Source: Burkholderia sp. BCC0506
Lineage (GTDB): Bacteria > Pseudomonadota > Gammaproteobacteria > Burkholderiales > Burkholderiaceae
Assembly: GCF_902833145.1 (NCBI RefSeq)
Contig: NZ_CADFEN010000014.1
Location: 168,462 to 232,461 of the forward strand
Direction of reading: 5' to 3'
DNA length: 64,000 bases
Part shown: positions 15,962 to 26,160 of the stretch, in pieces
Numbering within the stretch: position 1 is the stretch's first letter
How the letters are laid out: each line of letters starts with the position of its first letter
Notes under the pieces: model-generated
The model's input: only the letters and a program-made list of their open reading frames with translations
Database searches by the model: none
What the model was told of the DNA's origin: nothing
Made by a program: the position numbers and the translations under genes

Positions 15962-17836
15962 ATGACGAAGGGTTCGCCCCGGGCCGCCGCCGCGCGTGCC
16001 CGCTTCGGCGCGCTGCGGGCCGCCGGCCGCATGGCCGCGGTGCTGGCGCTGCACGCGGTGTTCGCCGCGCCGGCGGCACATGCCGCCTATGCGATTGCGC
16101 AGTACGGCGAGCCGAAGTATCCGCCCGGCTTCAAGCATTTCGACTACGTGAACCCCGACGCGCCGAAGGGCGGCACGCTCGTGCTCGCGAACCCGAACCG
16201 GCTGACGTCGTTCGACAAGTTCAATCCGTTCACGATGCGCGGCAACCCGGCGCCGGGCATCGACATGCTGTTCGAGAGCCTCGCGACCGGCAGCTCCGAC
16301 GAACCGGCGTCCGCATACGGGCTGCTGGCCGACGACATCGACGTCGCGCCGGACCGCCGTTCGGTCACGTTCCACCTGAATCCGCGCGCGCGCTTCTCCA
16401 ACGGCGATCGCGTGACCGCCGACGACGTCAAGTTCTCGTTCGACACGCTGAAGAGCAAGCAGGCCGCGCCGCAGTTCGGCGCGTATTTCGCGGAGATCGC
16501 GAAGGCCGTGGTTGTCGATCCGGCGACCGTGCGTTTCGAGTTCCGCAGTGCGAATCGCGAGCTGCCGCTGATCGCCGGCGGCGTGCCCGTGTTCTCGCGC
16601 AAGTGGGGATTGCGCGCGGACGGCTCGCGCATCCCGTTCGACCAGCTCGCGTTCGAGCAGCCGATCGGCAGCGGCCCGTACCTGATCGAGCGCTACGACA
16701 ACGGCCGTACGATCACCTACCGGCGCAACCCCGCGTACTGGGGTGCCGACCTGCCGGTGCGGGTCGGCACCCACAACTTCGAGCGCATCGTCTACAAGCT
16801 CTACGGCGACGGCGTCGCGCGGCTCGAGGCGTTCAAGGCCGGCGAATACGACGTGCTCGTCGAGTACGTCGCGCGCAACTGGACGCGGCGCGACGTCGGC
16901 AAGCGTTTCGACAGCGGCGAGCTCGTCAAGCGCGAATTCCGCCAGCATAACGGCGCCGGCATGCAGGGTTTCTTCATGAACCTGCGCCGGCCGCTGTTCC
17001 GCGACGTGCGCGTGCGCCAGGCGCTCGACCTCGCGTTCGACTTCGAATGGCTGAACCGGCAGCTGTTCTACAGTGCCTACACGCGCCTCAACAGTTATTT
17101 CGCCGATACCGACCTGCAGGCGACCGGTACGCCGGGCGAGGGCGAGCTGAAGCTGCTGGAGCCGCTGCGCGCGCAGCTCGATCCGGCCGTGTTCGGCCCG
17201 ATGGTCACGCAGCCGGACACCAACCCGCCGGGTTCGCTGCGCGCGAACCTGCTGAAGGCGCGCGCACTGCTTGCGCAGGCCGGCTGGACCTATCGCGACG
17301 GCGCGCTGCGCAATGCGAAGGGCGAGCCGTTCGCGTTCGAGATCCTCGACGATGCGGGCGGCGCGATGGAAGGCGTCGTGACCGCCTACCAGCGCAATCT
17401 GGCGAAGCTCGGCATCGCCGTGCGGTTTCGCACGGCCGATTTCGCGCTGCTGCAAAAGCGCCTCGATGCATTCGACTACGACATGACGACGATCCACCTG
17501 CCGGGCGTGCAGGTGCCGGGCGCCGAGCAATACTCGCGCTATGCGAGCAAGTTCGCCGACGAGCCGGGCTCCGACAACTTCATCGGACTGAAATCGCCGG
17601 CCGTCGACGCGTTGCTGCACGCGCTCGGCGCCGCGCAGACGCGCGAGGAACTGCTCGACGCGACGCACGCGCTCGACCGTGTGCTGATGCACGGCTACTA
17701 CGCGGTCCCGCAGTGGTACAACACGACGCACCGCGTCGCGTACAAGCGCACGCTCGCCTATCCGCAGACGCTGCCGCTGTACTATTCGGCCGAGGGCTGG
17801 GTCGTATCGACCTGGTGGGCCAAGCCCGATCACTGA
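15962..17836 (+). CDS. yejA: peptide ABC transporter, periplasmic binding protein (YejA type)
   Basis: 624 residues. The signal peptide has an Arg-rich n-region and ends near AAHA (about residue 41). The rest is a family 5 (DppA/OppA-like) solute-binding protein of the YejA/microcin C subgroup: the start YGEPKYPPGFKHFDYVNPDAPKGG and YSRYASKFADEPGSDNF near the C-terminus are characteristic. It delivers oligopeptides, and in E. coli also microcin C, to YejBEF. A weak TAGAAT (15916-15921) is a possible -10. First gene of yejABEF; 52 bases separate it from yejB. Confidence 0.92.
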   Translation: MTKGSPRAAAARARFGALRAAGRMAAVLALHAVFAAPAAHAAYAIAQYGEPKYPPGFKHFDYVNPDAPKGGTLVLANPNRLTSFDKFNPFTMRGNPAPGIDMLFESLATGSSDEPASAYGLLADDIDVAPDRRSVTFHLNPRARFSNGDRVTADDVKFSFDTLKSKQAAPQFGAYFAEIAKAVVVDPATVRFEFRSANRELPLIAGGVPVFSRKWGLRADGSRIPFDQLAFEQPIGSGPYLIERYDNGRTITYRRNPAYWGADLPVRVGTHNFERIVYKLYGDGVARLEAFKAGEYDVLVEYVARNWTRRDVGKRFDSGELVKREFRQHNGAGMQGFFMNLRRPLFRDVRVRQALDLAFDFEWLNRQLFYSAYTRLNSYFADTDLQATGTPGEGELKLLEPLRAQLDPAVFGPMVTQPDTNPPGSLRANLLKARALLAQAGWTYRDGALRNAKGEPFAFEILDDAGGAMEGVVTAYQRNLAKLGIAVRFRTADFALLQKRLDAFDYDMTTIHLPGVQVPGAEQYSRYASKFADEPGSDNFIGLKSPAVDALLHALGAAQTREELLDATHALDRVLMHGYYAVPQWYNTTHRVAYKRTLAYPQTLPLYYSAEGWVVSTWWAKPDH

Positions 17837-17888
17837 CCCGCGCCGGCCCTTCATCCCATTCCGCCACCCGATCACGAGTCGACGCCCT

Positions 17889-18932
17889 ATGTGGAGCTAC
17901 ATCCTCAAACGCCTGCTGCTGATGATCCCGACGCTCGTCGGCGTGCTGACCCTGACGTTCGCGGTGATCCAGTTCGTGCCGGGCGGCCCCGTCGAACAAG
18001 CCGTGCAGGAGCTGCGCAAGGGCGCGACGGAGCAGGGCGCGACGCCGTTCGGGATGCGCGCGCATACCGGCGTCGACGCGCAGCAGCTCGCGCAGCTCAA
18101 GGCGCTGTACGGTTTCGACAAGCCGCCGCTCGAACGCTACTGGCTGATGCTCAAGCGCTTCGCGCGCTTCGATCTCGGCGACAGCTACTTCCGCCACCAG
18201 AGCGTGTGGTCGCTGGTCGTGCAGAAGCTGCCCGTATCGATCAGCATCGGGCTGTGGACGTTCTTCCTCACGTACCTGATCTCGGTGCCGCTCGGCATCG
18301 CGAAGGCCGTGCGCAACGGTTCGCCGTTCGACGTCGCGACGAGCCTCGTCGTGCTCGTCGGCTACGCGATTCCGGGCTTCGTGCTCGGCGTGCTGCTGCT
18401 CGTGCTGTTCGGCGGCGGGTCGTTCTGGCAGCTCTTTCCGCTGCGCGGCCTCACGTCGGACAACTTCGCGCAGTTGTCGCTCGTCGGCAAGGTGCTCGAC
18501 TACCTGTGGCACATCGCGCTGCCGATCACCGCGTCGGTCGTCGGCAGCTTCGCGGTCGTCACGATGCTCACGAAGAACGCGTTCCTCGACCAGATCCGCC
18601 GGCAATACGTGCTGACCGCGCGCGCGAAGGGGCTCTCCGAGCGCAGCGTGCTGTGGAAGCACGTGTTCCGCAACGCGATGCTGCCGCTGATCGTCGGCTT
18701 TCCGGCCGCGTTCATCGGGGCGTTCTTCACCGGCAGCCTGCTGATCGAGACGCTGTTCTCGCTCGACGGCCTCGGGCTGCTGTCGTACGAGTCGGTCGTG
18801 CGGCGCGATTACCCGGTCGTGCTCGGCACGCTGTACCTGTTCACGCTGATCGGGCTCGCGACCAAGCTGATCTCCGATCTTTGCTATGTGTGGGTCGATC
18901 CGCGCATTCAATTCGACAACCTGGAGCGCTGA
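17889..18932 (+). CDS. yejB: peptide ABC transporter permease (YejB type)
   Basis: A 347-residue inner-membrane permease of the DppB class. The N-terminal helix MWSYILKRLLLMIPTLVGVL and the VIQFVPGGPVEQ segment match YejB. The BPD_transp domain carries the EAA-like coupling loop YVLTARAKGLSERSVLWKHVFRNA, which contacts the ATPase. It pairs with YejE. The order A-B-E-F without internal gaps supports one operon. Confidence 0.93.
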   Translation: MWSYILKRLLLMIPTLVGVLTLTFAVIQFVPGGPVEQAVQELRKGATEQGATPFGMRAHTGVDAQQLAQLKALYGFDKPPLERYWLMLKRFARFDLGDSYFRHQSVWSLVVQKLPVSISIGLWTFFLTYLISVPLGIAKAVRNGSPFDVATSLVVLVGYAIPGFVLGVLLLVLFGGGSFWQLFPLRGLTSDNFAQLSLVGKVLDYLWHIALPITASVVGSFAVVTMLTKNAFLDQIRRQYVLTARAKGLSERSVLWKHVFRNAMLPLIVGFPAAFIGAFFTGSLLIETLFSLDGLGLLSYESVVRRDYPVVLGTLYLFTLIGLATKLISDLCYVWVDPRIQFDNLER

Positions 18933-18980
18933 CATGAAACGAGCCATCCGCATGCCCGGCGCCAGCGGGCGAGGCGCGCG

Positions 18981-20078
18981 ATGAACCGGGCCGTCGCCTC
19001 TTCCCGTATCGACGCCGCGCGCGCGCGCGTGTCGCCTTCGCCCGCCCGCCGCGTGTGGCAGCGCTTCAGGCAGCAGCGCCTCGGCTACTGGAGTTTCGTG
19101 ATTTTCGTCGTGGCCTTTGCCGCCAGCCTCGCGGCGCCGCTGTGGTCGAACGACAAGCCGCTCGTCGTGCGCTACGACGGCCAGACCTATTTCCCGATCT
19201 TCCATGCGTACCCGGAGACGACCTTCGGCGGCGATTTCCCGACCCCGGCCGACTATCTCGATCCGTACGTGCGCAAGCGGCTCGAGGCGCCCGGCAACTT
19301 CGTCGTCTATCCGCCGAACCGCTATTACTACGACACGCTGAACTACTTCTCGAACGTGCCGAACCCGGCGCCGCCGTCGCGCGAGAACTGGCTCGGCACC
19401 GATGCGCAGGGCCGCGACCTGCTCGCGCGGCTCGTGTACGGGTTCCGCGTGTCGGTCGAGTTCGGGCTGATCCTGACCGTGATCGGCACGCTGCTCGGGA
19501 TCGCCGCGGGCGCCGTGCAAGGCTTCTTCGGCGGGCGCATCGACATCGTCGGGCAGCGGCTGATCGAGATCTGGAGCTCGCTGCCGGAGCTGTACCTGCT
19601 GATCATCTTCGCGTCGATCTTCGAGCCGAGCTTCCTGCTGCTGATCGTGCTGCTGTCGCTGTTCGGCTGGATCGGGCTCGCCGACTACGTGCGCGCGGAA
19701 TTCCTGCGCAACCGCACCCAGGACTACGTGCGCGCGGCGCGCGCGATGGGGCTCACGAATTGGCAGATCATCTGGCGCCACGTGCTGCCGAACAGCCTCA
19801 CGCCGGTGATCACGTTCCTGCCGTTCCGGATGAGCGGCTCGATCCTCGCGTTGACGAGCCTCGATTTCCTCGGGCTCGGCGTGCCGCCGCCGACGCCGAG
19901 CCTGGGCGAACTGCTCGCGCAGGGCAAGGGCAACCTCGATGCGTGGTGGATCTCGCTGTCGACGTTCGGCGTCCTGGTCGCGACGCTGCTGCTGCTGACC
20001 TTCATGGGCGACGCGCTGCGCAACGCGCTCGATACGCGGATCGCCGATTCGGTGCGCGCGGCGGGAGGCCAGCGATGA
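18981..20078 (+). CDS. yejE: peptide ABC transporter permease (YejE type)
   Basis: A 365-residue DppC-class permease. After a cytoplasmic N-terminus and one helix (about 38-60) comes the long periplasmic insert typical of YejE (YDGQTYFPIFHAYPETTFGG). The ABC permease domain follows, with coupling loop YVRAARAMGLTNWQIIWRHVLPNSL. GAGG lies upstream of the ATG. Its stop overlaps the yejF start as ATGA, so translation of the ATPase is probably coupled. Confidence 0.93.
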   Translation: MNRAVASSRIDAARARVSPSPARRVWQRFRQQRLGYWSFVIFVVAFAASLAAPLWSNDKPLVVRYDGQTYFPIFHAYPETTFGGDFPTPADYLDPYVRKRLEAPGNFVVYPPNRYYYDTLNYFSNVPNPAPPSRENWLGTDAQGRDLLARLVYGFRVSVEFGLILTVIGTLLGIAAGAVQGFFGGRIDIVGQRLIEIWSSLPELYLLIIFASIFEPSFLLLIVLLSLFGWIGLADYVRAEFLRNRTQDYVRAARAMGLTNWQIIWRHVLPNSLTPVITFLPFRMSGSILALTSLDFLGLGVPPPTPSLGELLAQGKGNLDAWWISLSTFGVLVATLLLLTFMGDALRNALDTRIADSVRAAGGQR

Positions 20079-21697
20079 GCGACGCTGTCGTATCGAAGGC
20101 GGAAGAACCGCTGCTGTCGCTCGAGCGTCTGCACGTCCGTTTCGGCGACACGGTCGCGGTGAACGACGTGACGCTCGCGATCGGGCGCGGCGAGCGGGTC
20201 GCGCTCGTCGGCGAGTCGGGGTCGGGCAAGAGCGTGACCGCGCTGTCGATCCTGCGGTTGCTGCGCGACGCCGAAGTCACGGGCGCGATCCGCTTCGCGG
20301 GGCAGGACCTGGTGGCCAAGAGCGAGCGCGAGATGCGCGGGCTGCGCGGCTCGGATATCGCGATGATCTTCCAGGAGCCGATGACGGCGCTCAACCCGCT
20401 GTATACGATCGGCGTGCAGATCGGCGAGACGATCGTGCTGCACGACGGCGTATCGGCTGTCGAGGCGCGCAAGCGGGCGATCGCGTTGCTCGCGCGCACC
20501 GGCATCGCGGAGCCGGAGAAGCGCGTCGACAGCTACCCGCACCAGTTGTCGGGCGGCCAGCGGCAGCGCGCGATGATCGCGATGGCGCTCGCGTGCCGGC
20601 CGCGCCTGCTGCTGGCCGACGAGCCGACCACCGCGCTCGACGTGACGATCCGCGCGCAGATCGTCGACCTGCTGCTGGAGCTGCAGCGCGAGGAAGCGGA
20701 AAAGCGCGGGATGGCGATCCTGCTGATCACGCACGACCTGAATCTCGTGCGGCACTTCGCGCAGCGCGTCGCGGTGATGGAGCACGGCCGGCTCGTCGAG
20801 AGCGGGCCCGTCGAGCGGATCTTCGCGGCACCCGAGCATCCGTATACGCAGCGGCTGCTGAACAGCCGGCCGCAACGCGCGGTCATGCCGGTGATGCCGA
20901 TCGCGCCCGTCGTGCTCGACGCGCGCCACGTGAGCGTGCAGTTCGCGCGCAAGCGGCCGGGCTTCGCGGGCTGGTTCGGCACGGTGCCGGTGACGGCCGT
21001 CGCCGACGTGTCGGTGTCGGTGCGGCAGGGCGAAACGCTCGGCATCGTCGGCGAATCGGGATCGGGGAAGTCGACGCTCGCGATGGCGCTGCTCGGGCTG
21101 CAGAAGACGGCCGGCGGCGAGATCGAATTCCAGGGGCGCGCGCTGTCGACCTATCGCGGCCGCGAACAGACCGCGCTGCGCTCGAACATGCAGGTGGTCT
21201 TTCAGGATCCGTTCAGTTCGCTTTCGCCGCGTCACACGATCGAGCGGATCGTCGGCGAGGGGCTCGAGCTGCATCGCCCGGACATGACGCCGGACGCACG
21301 CCGCGCGAAGTCGCTCGCCGTGCTGCGCGAAGTCGGCCTCGACCGCACGGTGCTGCACCGTTATCCGCACGAATTCTCGGGCGGCCAGCGCCAGCGGATC
21401 GCGATCGCGCGCGCGCTGGTGCTGGAGCCGCGCATCCTGATCCTCGACGAGCCGACGTCGGCGCTCGACGTGTCGATCCAGCAGCAGGTGCTGAAGCTGC
21501 TCGCGAATTTGCAACAGAAATACAACCTCGGCTATGTGTTCATCAGCCACGACCTGGAGGTGATCGGCGCGATGGCGCACCGGGTCGCGGTGATGCAGGA
21601 CGGCGCCGTCGTGGAGTCGGGGGAGGTGACCGACATCTTCACCCGACCGTCACATCCTTACACACAAAAGCTGTTGAAAGCGGTCTGGAAAGCGTGA
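20075..21697 (+). CDS. yejF: peptide ABC transporter ATPase with two nucleotide-binding domains (YejF type)
   Basis: 540 residues with two fused ABC domains that power YejBE. Domain 1 has Walker [10 protein letters not shown] (about 47-55), signature LSGGQRQR and Walker B LLLADEP. Domain 2 (from about 285) has [17 protein letters not shown] and ILILDEP. Each domain ends with an oligopeptide-transporter-type extension (HPYTQRLL and HPYTQKLL). The ATG overlaps the yejE stop by 4 bases. The long open frame running in from inside yejE is fortuitous. Confidence 0.95.
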   Translation: MSDAVVSKAEEPLLSLERLHVRFGDTVAVNDVTLAIGRGERVALVGESGSGKSVTALSILRLLRDAEVTGAIRFAGQDLVAKSEREMRGLRGSDIAMIFQEPMTALNPLYTIGVQIGETIVLHDGVSAVEARKRAIALLARTGIAEPEKRVDSYPHQLSGGQRQRAMIAMALACRPRLLLADEPTTALDVTIRAQIVDLLLELQREEAEKRGMAILLITHDLNLVRHFAQRVAVMEHGRLVESGPVERIFAAPEHPYTQRLLNSRPQRAVMPVMPIAPVVLDARHVSVQFARKRPGFAGWFGTVPVTAVADVSVSVRQGETLGIVGESGSGKSTLAMALLGLQKTAGGEIEFQGRALSTYRGREQTALRSNMQVVFQDPFSSLSPRHTIERIVGEGLELHRPDMTPDARRAKSLAVLREVGLDRTVLHRYPHEFSGGQRQRIAIARALVLEPRILILDEPTSALDVSIQQQVLKLLANLQQKYNLGYVFISHDLEVIGAMAHRVAVMQDGAVVESGEVTDIFTRPSHPYTQKLLKAVWKA

Positions 21698-21825
21698 TAG
21701 GCGTCCAATGGTCTGACCATCTCGATTGTATTTATTAATTTGTTTTGACAAACGATTACGCGCTGGCTAGTATCGACCGAAATTTTCCGCCAATCAGCTG
21801 ATTTTTAAGCACATTCCATCGACCA

Positions 21826-22500
21826 ATGCAGCATCGATCCCTGACCCAGGCATGCGCGCGCACCATCGCCGGGCTGTTCATCGGCGCCCTGTTCGCAGCA
21901 GCTCCCGGCGCTTTCGCCGACGAAGTCAGCAGTTTTAACCAGAATGTCAGCAATTCGACTCAGATCGGGTCGGGTTCCTCCCTCCAGCAGACCAGCGCGC
22001 AGCCGTCGAGCGGCGGCGCGAAGTCGTTCCTTGCCGGCATGGCGGGCAAGGCAGGCGACGTGGTGGTCGGCGCGCTGAACATGATCGGCGTGCGGTATCG
22101 CTGGGGCGGCAACTCGCCGGATTCGGGCCTCGACTGCAGCGGCTTCGTGCGCTACGTGTTCCAGGACACGCTCGGCATGTCGCTGCCGCGTCGCGCGGAA
22201 GAAATGAGCCGCGTCGGCGAGAAGGTGAGCATGAGCAACCTGAAGCCGGGCGATCTCGTGTTCTTCAACACGATGCGCCGCACGTTCTCGCACGTCGGCA
22301 TCTACATCGGCGACAACAAGTTCGTGCACTCGCCGTCGACGGGCAGCACGGTTCGCGTCGACGATCTCGACAGCGGCTACTGGGAAAAGCGGTTCACCGG
22401 CGCGCGCCGGATCGAATCGGAATTCCCGATGAAGCCCGAAGACCTGCGTCAGCGTGTGCGCGCGACGATCGGCGACGATTCGGCGAACGGCAACAACTGA
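21826..22500 (+). CDS. NlpC/P60 family cell-wall hydrolase
   Basis: 224 residues with a signal peptide (cleavage near GAFA at about 31), a Ser/Gln/Asn-rich linker, and a C-terminal NlpC/P60 domain (about 75-195). The catalytic Cys104 lies in GLDCSGFVRYVF, His156 in SHVGIYIG, and a third polar residue, His168, in FVHSPS. Such enzymes cut peptide bonds, often gamma-D-Glu-DAP, in peptidoglycan stems in the periplasm. It has 128 bases of AT-rich upstream sequence and its own terminator, so it is probably monocistronic and not part of the yej operon. The substrate bond cannot be told from sequence. Confidence 0.9.
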   Translation: MQHRSLTQACARTIAGLFIGALFAAAPGAFADEVSSFNQNVSNSTQIGSGSSLQQTSAQPSSGGAKSFLAGMAGKAGDVVVGALNMIGVRYRWGGNSPDSGLDCSGFVRYVFQDTLGMSLPRRAEEMSRVGEKVSMSNLKPGDLVFFNTMRRTFSHVGIYIGDNKFVHSPSTGSTVRVDDLDSGYWEKRFTGARRIESEFPMKPEDLRQRVRATIGDDSANGNN

Positions 22501-22528
22501 CGTTTGCCGGTCGGTCGGGCCGGACGAT

Positions 22529-22564
22529 AAAAAACCCTGTCACCGAAAGGCGGCAGGGTTTTTT
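22529..22564. terminator. bidirectional terminator between the NlpC and patatin genes
   Basis: AAAAAACCCTG pairs with CAGGGTTTTTT; the inner arm is extended by a CC-GAAA-GG tetraloop helix. A-tract and T-tract flanks let it serve both convergent genes. Confidence 0.88.
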
Positions 22565-22645
22565 GTTTTGGCGCCGGCGATGCGCGGCAGTCGTTTCGCC
22601 GGCGCGGGGAGGCGCCGCGTGCCGCGGCCTCCCGCCCGTCGCGGC

Positions 22646-23563
22646 TTACGCGGCGGCAGTCACGCCGCGCGCCGCCGCGAGCTTGCGCTGCAGTTCCGGC
22701 ATGATGCGCGCGACCGCCTCCTCGCCCGCGAGGATCGCCGCGTTGCGCTGGTTGAAGTCGCTGCCGCCCATCGCCGCGAGGTTCGGGCGAATCACGACGT
22801 CCGCGTACTTGTCGAGTTCGTAGGTCTTGATCGTCTGGCCCATGATCGTGAAGGTCTGCAGCAGCATCTCGATCGGGTTGTTGGTGGCCGCGCCGTCGGG
22901 CCGCGCGGAGATATCGACCGCGATCACGAAGCTCGCGCCCATCTTGCGCGCGTACGACGCGGGCACCGGGCTCACCAGGCCGCCGTCCACGTATTCGCGA
23001 TTGCCGATCCTCACCGGCTCGAACACCGACGGCACGCTGCACGACGCGCGCACCGCAAGCCCCGTGTTGCCTTGCTGGAACAGGATCGGCTGGCCGCTTT
23101 GCAGGTCCGTCGCGACGATGCCGAGCGGCTTCGCCATCTTCTCGATCGGCCGGTTGTTGAGCGTCTTGTTCAGGAAGTTCTGCAGCGCGACGCCTTGCAG
23201 CAGCCCGCGCGAGCGAAACGGCAGCGCCCAGTCGCTGATCGACGCCTGGTCCATGTCGAGGGCGATCTTGTTGATCTGCAGCGCGTTCATGCCCGACGCG
23301 TAGAGTGCGCCGACGACCGAACCGGCGCTCGTTCCCGCGACGATCTCGATCGGAATGCCGCGCGCTTCGAGCGCCTTCAGCACGCCGATGTGCGAGAAGC
23401 CGCGCGCGGCGCCGCCGCCGAGCGCGATGCCGATCTTGACGGGCTTCTCCTGCGGCAGGGCCGCGCCGGGGCGGGACTTGTCGCCGAAGGATGTACAGGC
23501 GGCGAGGCTGGCGGACGCGCACGCGATCGTGAAGTGGCGGCGCGACAGGCGAGGGGACGACAT
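22646..23563 (-). CDS. patatin-like phospholipase lipoprotein (RssA-like)
   Basis: 305 residues. The patatin fold has oxyanion loop GGGAARG (49-55), nucleophile elbow GTSAGS with Ser79, and the dyad Asp in YVDGG (Asp193). The N-terminus combines a twin-arginine-like SRRHFT with a lipobox LAAC (Cys23), suggesting a Tat-exported or otherwise membrane-anchored lipoprotein. Enzymes of this fold hydrolyse acyl esters of lipids; the specific substrate is unknown. It is convergent with the NlpC gene and divergent from gltX. Confidence 0.88.
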   Translation of the reverse strand: MSSPRLSRRHFTIACASASLAACTSFGDKSRPGAALPQEKPVKIGIALGGGAARGFSHIGVLKALEARGIPIEIVAGTSAGSVVGALYASGMNALQINKIALDMDQASISDWALPFRSRGLLQGVALQNFLNKTLNNRPIEKMAKPLGIVATDLQSGQPILFQQGNTGLAVRASCSVPSVFEPVRIGNREYVDGGLVSPVPASYARKMGASFVIAVDISARPDGAATNNPIEMLLQTFTIMGQTIKTYELDKYADVVIRPNLAAMGGSDFNQRNAAILAGEEAVARIMPELQRKLAAARGVTAAA

Positions 23564-23843
23564 CGAATGGTTCTCCGGCGGCTTGGCGGCGGGTCACACG
23601 GCCCGCGGCGGCGATAGGTTTCCGAGCGGCCGCGCAGCGGATGGCGAGCGGCCGGCGCCGCGCCGGCTGGCGGCCGCGGCGCGCACATCATAAAGCAAGC
23701 GGTGCGCTTGGCGCGATGTCCGGCGCGAGTATAATTCCGGCTTCTTTCCCGTTCCGGGCGCCGCCGGCTCCGTTGCTGTCCGGGCTGCCGCCGCCGTCCC
23801 GCGTCGAATCATTCATGCGCCCCAGGCGTTCGAGTTACCGTTT

Positions 23844-25253
23844 ATGACCCGTCCTGTCCGTACCCGCTTCGCGCCGAGTCCCACCGGCTTCATCCACCTC
23901 GGCAACATCCGCTCCGCGCTTTACCCGTGGGCGTTTGCCCGCAAGATGAAAGGCACGTTCGTGCTGCGCATCGAGGATACCGACGTCGAGCGCTCGTCGC
24001 AGGAAGCGGTCGATGCGATCCTCGAAGGGATGCAATGGCTCGGGCTGGATTTCGACGAAGGCCCGATCTACCAGATGCGGCGGATGGACCGCTATCGCGA
24101 AGTGCTCGCGCAGATGCTCGAGAAGGGCCTCGCGTATCCGTGCTACATGTCGGCCGAGGAGCTCGACGCGTTGCGCGAGCGCCAGCGCGAAGCCGGCCTG
24201 AAGCCGCGCTATGACGGCACGTGGCGTCCGGAGCCCGGCAAGGTGCTGCCGGAGCCGCCGGCCGGCGTGAAGCCGGTGCTGCGCTTTCGCAATCCGCTGA
24301 CGGGCACGGTCGTGTGGGACGACGCGGTGAAGGGGCGTGTCGAGATCTCGAACGAGGAGCTCGACGACCTCGTGATCGCGCGCCCGGACGGCACGCCGAT
24401 CTACAACTTCTGCGTGGTGGTGGACGACATGGACATGGGCATCACGCACGTGATCCGTGGCGACGATCACGTGAACAACACGCCGCGCCAGATCAACATC
24501 CTGAAGGCGCTCGGTGGCGAACCGCCCGTCTATGCGCACCTGCCGACCGTGCTGAACGAGCAGGGCGAGAAGATGAGCAAGCGGCATGGCGCGATGAGCG
24601 TGATGGCGTACCGCGACGCGGGCTTCCTGCCCGAGGCCGTCGTCAACTATCTCGCGCGCCTGGGCTGGTCGCACGGCGACGCCGAAATTTTCTCGCGCGA
24701 GCAGTTCGTCGAATGGTTCGATCTCGAGCATCTCGGCAAGTCGCCCGCGCAGTACGACCACAGCAAGCTGAGCTGGCTGAACGCGCATTACATCAAGGAA
24801 GCCGACAACGCGCGCCTCGCCGAACTCGCGAAGCCGTTCCTCGACGCGCTCGGCATCGACGACGCGGCGATCGCGACGGGCCCCGCGCTCGATGCGGTGG
24901 TCGGCCTGATGAAGGATCGCGCGACGACCGTCAAGGAGATCGCGGAAGGTGCGGCGATGTTCTACCGCGTGCCGGCGCCCGATGCAGACGCGCTCGCGCA
25001 GCACGTGCCCGATGCGGTGCGCCCGGCGCTGACCGATCTCGTCGCCGCGCTGAAGGCGGCCGACTGGACGAAGGAGGCAGTGTCCGCGGCGCTGAAGGCG
25101 ACGCTCGCCACGCACAAGCTGAAGATGCCGCAACTGGCGATGCCGGTGCGTCTGCTGGTGGCCGGCACGACGCACACGCCATCGATCGATGCCGTGCTCG
25201 TGCTGTTCGGTCGTGATGTCGTGGTGTCGCGCATCGAGGCCGCGCTCGCCTGA
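23844..25253 (+). CDS. gltX: glutamate--tRNA ligase
   Basis: A 469-residue class I aminoacyl-tRNA synthetase that charges tRNA-Glu. The HIGH-type motif is HLGN (18-21) within [16 protein letters not shown], and the KMSKS-type motif is KMSKR (243-247). The C-terminal anticodon-binding helical domain ends SRIEAALA. Three copies of its substrate tRNA-Glu(TTC) lie within 1 kb downstream. No other genes share its transcript upstream. Confidence 0.97.
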   Translation: MTRPVRTRFAPSPTGFIHLGNIRSALYPWAFARKMKGTFVLRIEDTDVERSSQEAVDAILEGMQWLGLDFDEGPIYQMRRMDRYREVLAQMLEKGLAYPCYMSAEELDALRERQREAGLKPRYDGTWRPEPGKVLPEPPAGVKPVLRFRNPLTGTVVWDDAVKGRVEISNEELDDLVIARPDGTPIYNFCVVVDDMDMGITHVIRGDDHVNNTPRQINILKALGGEPPVYAHLPTVLNEQGEKMSKRHGAMSVMAYRDAGFLPEAVVNYLARLGWSHGDAEIFSREQFVEWFDLEHLGKSPAQYDHSKLSWLNAHYIKEADNARLAELAKPFLDALGIDDAAIATGPALDAVVGLMKDRATTVKEIAEGAAMFYRVPAPDADALAQHVPDAVRPALTDLVAALKAADWTKEAVSAALKATLATHKLKMPQLAMPVRLLVAGTTHTPSIDAVLVLFGRDVVVSRIEAALA

Positions 25254-25334
25254 GGTTCGTGCGTCGGTGAAGCTGCCCGCGCATGCGCGCGCGGCGGCTT
25301 CGCAAAAAAATTCGCGCGAATCGCAAAAAGGGTA

Positions 25335-25363
25335 TTTACAAGTTCAAAGTAGGTCCATATAAT
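25335..25363 (+). promoter_or_regulatory. promoter of tRNA-Ala
   Basis: TTTACA (25335-25340), exactly 17 bases, then a consensus TATAAT (25358-25363), 18 bases before the tRNA. Among the strongest sigma70 promoters visible in the window. Confidence 0.8.
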
Positions 25364-25381
25364 CTCATTTCTGTTCTGCAA

Positions 25382-25457
<76 letters not shown>

Positions 25458-25504
25458 ACAGAACAAACAGAATTGATTTGCGAAGCAGCGGTAGTAATAA
25501 ATGC

Positions 25505-25533
25505 TTCACAAAATGATTCAAAGCAGTTAGAAT
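25505..25533 (+). promoter_or_regulatory. candidate promoter of the tRNA-Glu/Asp array
   Basis: TTCACA (25505-25510), 17 bases, TAGAAT (25528-25533), about 60 bases before the first tRNA-Glu. Confidence 0.45.
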
Positions 25534-25594
25534 TTCGGCCTTCGCTGTTGACTGGAAGTGAATAGCGAAAGTCAGACAAATCTGAAAAGATTAT

Positions 25595-25670
25595 GTCCCC
25601 TTCGTCTAGAGGCCTAGGACATCACCCTTTCACGGTGAGTACAGGGGTTCGAATCCCCTAGGGGACGCCA
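25595..25670 (+). tRNA. tRNA-Glu(TTC), copy 1
   Basis: 76 nt, acceptor GTCCCCT/AGGGGAC, anticodon loop CT-TTC-AC between TCACC and GGTGA, encoded CCA. First of three copies in the array. Confidence 0.97.
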
Positions 25671-25748
25671 AATGCAGCGGCGTTTCGTAGAAGTGTCGCG
25701 AGGCTTGCAGGAACGTAACCGACGTCCTGCAGGTTGGGTAAGAAAGCT

Positions 25749-25825
25749 GGAGCGGTAGTTCAGTCGGTTAGAATACCGGCCTGTCACGCCGGGGGTCGCG
25801 GGTTCGAGTCCCGTCCGCTCCGCCA
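25749..25825 (+). tRNA. tRNA-Asp(GTC), copy 1
   Basis: 77 nt, acceptor GGAGCGG/CCGCTCC, anticodon GTC in CCT-GTC-ACG, encoded CCA at 25823-25825. First Glu-Asp pair. Confidence 0.97.
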
Positions 25826-25830
25826 GAACG

Positions 25831-25864
25831 AAGCCCGTTCAAGACGTCTTTGAGCGGGCTTTTG
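25831..25864 (+). terminator. hairpin after tRNA-Asp copy 1
   Basis: AAGCCCGTTCAA pairs with TTGAGCGGGCTT (one mismatch), followed by TTT. The next tRNA-Glu starts only 25 bases on. Confidence 0.7.
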
Positions 25865-25888
25865 TATTAAAGATGTAAGCAGTACGTT

Positions 25889-25964
25889 GTCCCCTTCGTC
25901 TAGAGGCCTAGGACATCACCCTTTCACGGTGAGTACAGGGGTTCGAATCCCCTAGGGGACGCCA
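25889..25964 (+). tRNA. tRNA-Glu(TTC), copy 2
   Basis: Identical in sequence to copy 1, 294 bases downstream of it. Confidence 0.97.
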
Positions 25965-26042
25965 GATTCAGCGGCGTTTCGTGGAAGTGCCGCAACGCGT
26001 GCAGGAACGTGACGAGATCCTGCGGGCGGTGGTAAGAAAGCT

Positions 26043-26119
26043 GGAGCGGTAGTTCAGTTGGTTAGAATACCGGCCTGTCACGCCGGGGGTCGCGGGTTCG
26101 AGCCCCGTCCGCTCCGCCA
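26043..26119 (+). tRNA. tRNA-Asp(GTC), copy 2
   Basis: 77 nt. It differs from copies 1 and 3 at two sites, one in the D-loop (CAGTTGG for CAGTCGG) and one in the T-loop (TTCGAGC for TTCGAGT). Stems and anticodon are unchanged, so it should be functional. Confidence 0.96.
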
Positions 26120-26124
26120 GAACG

Positions 26125-26160
26125 AAGCCCGTTCAAAAGCGTCTTTTGAACGGGCTTTCT
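26125..26160 (+). terminator. hairpin after tRNA-Asp copy 2
   Basis: Perfect 15-bp stem AAGCCCGTTCAAAAG/CTTTTGAACGGGCTT with loop CGT, followed by TCT. tRNA-Glu copy 3 begins 25 bases later. Confidence 0.8.

Noticed and set aside
25254-25320. Terminator after gltX (GAAGCTGCC / GGCGGCTTC hairpin followed by AAAAAAA)
   Set aside because: The A run follows on the plus strand where T is required, and no convergent gene on the minus strand would use it.
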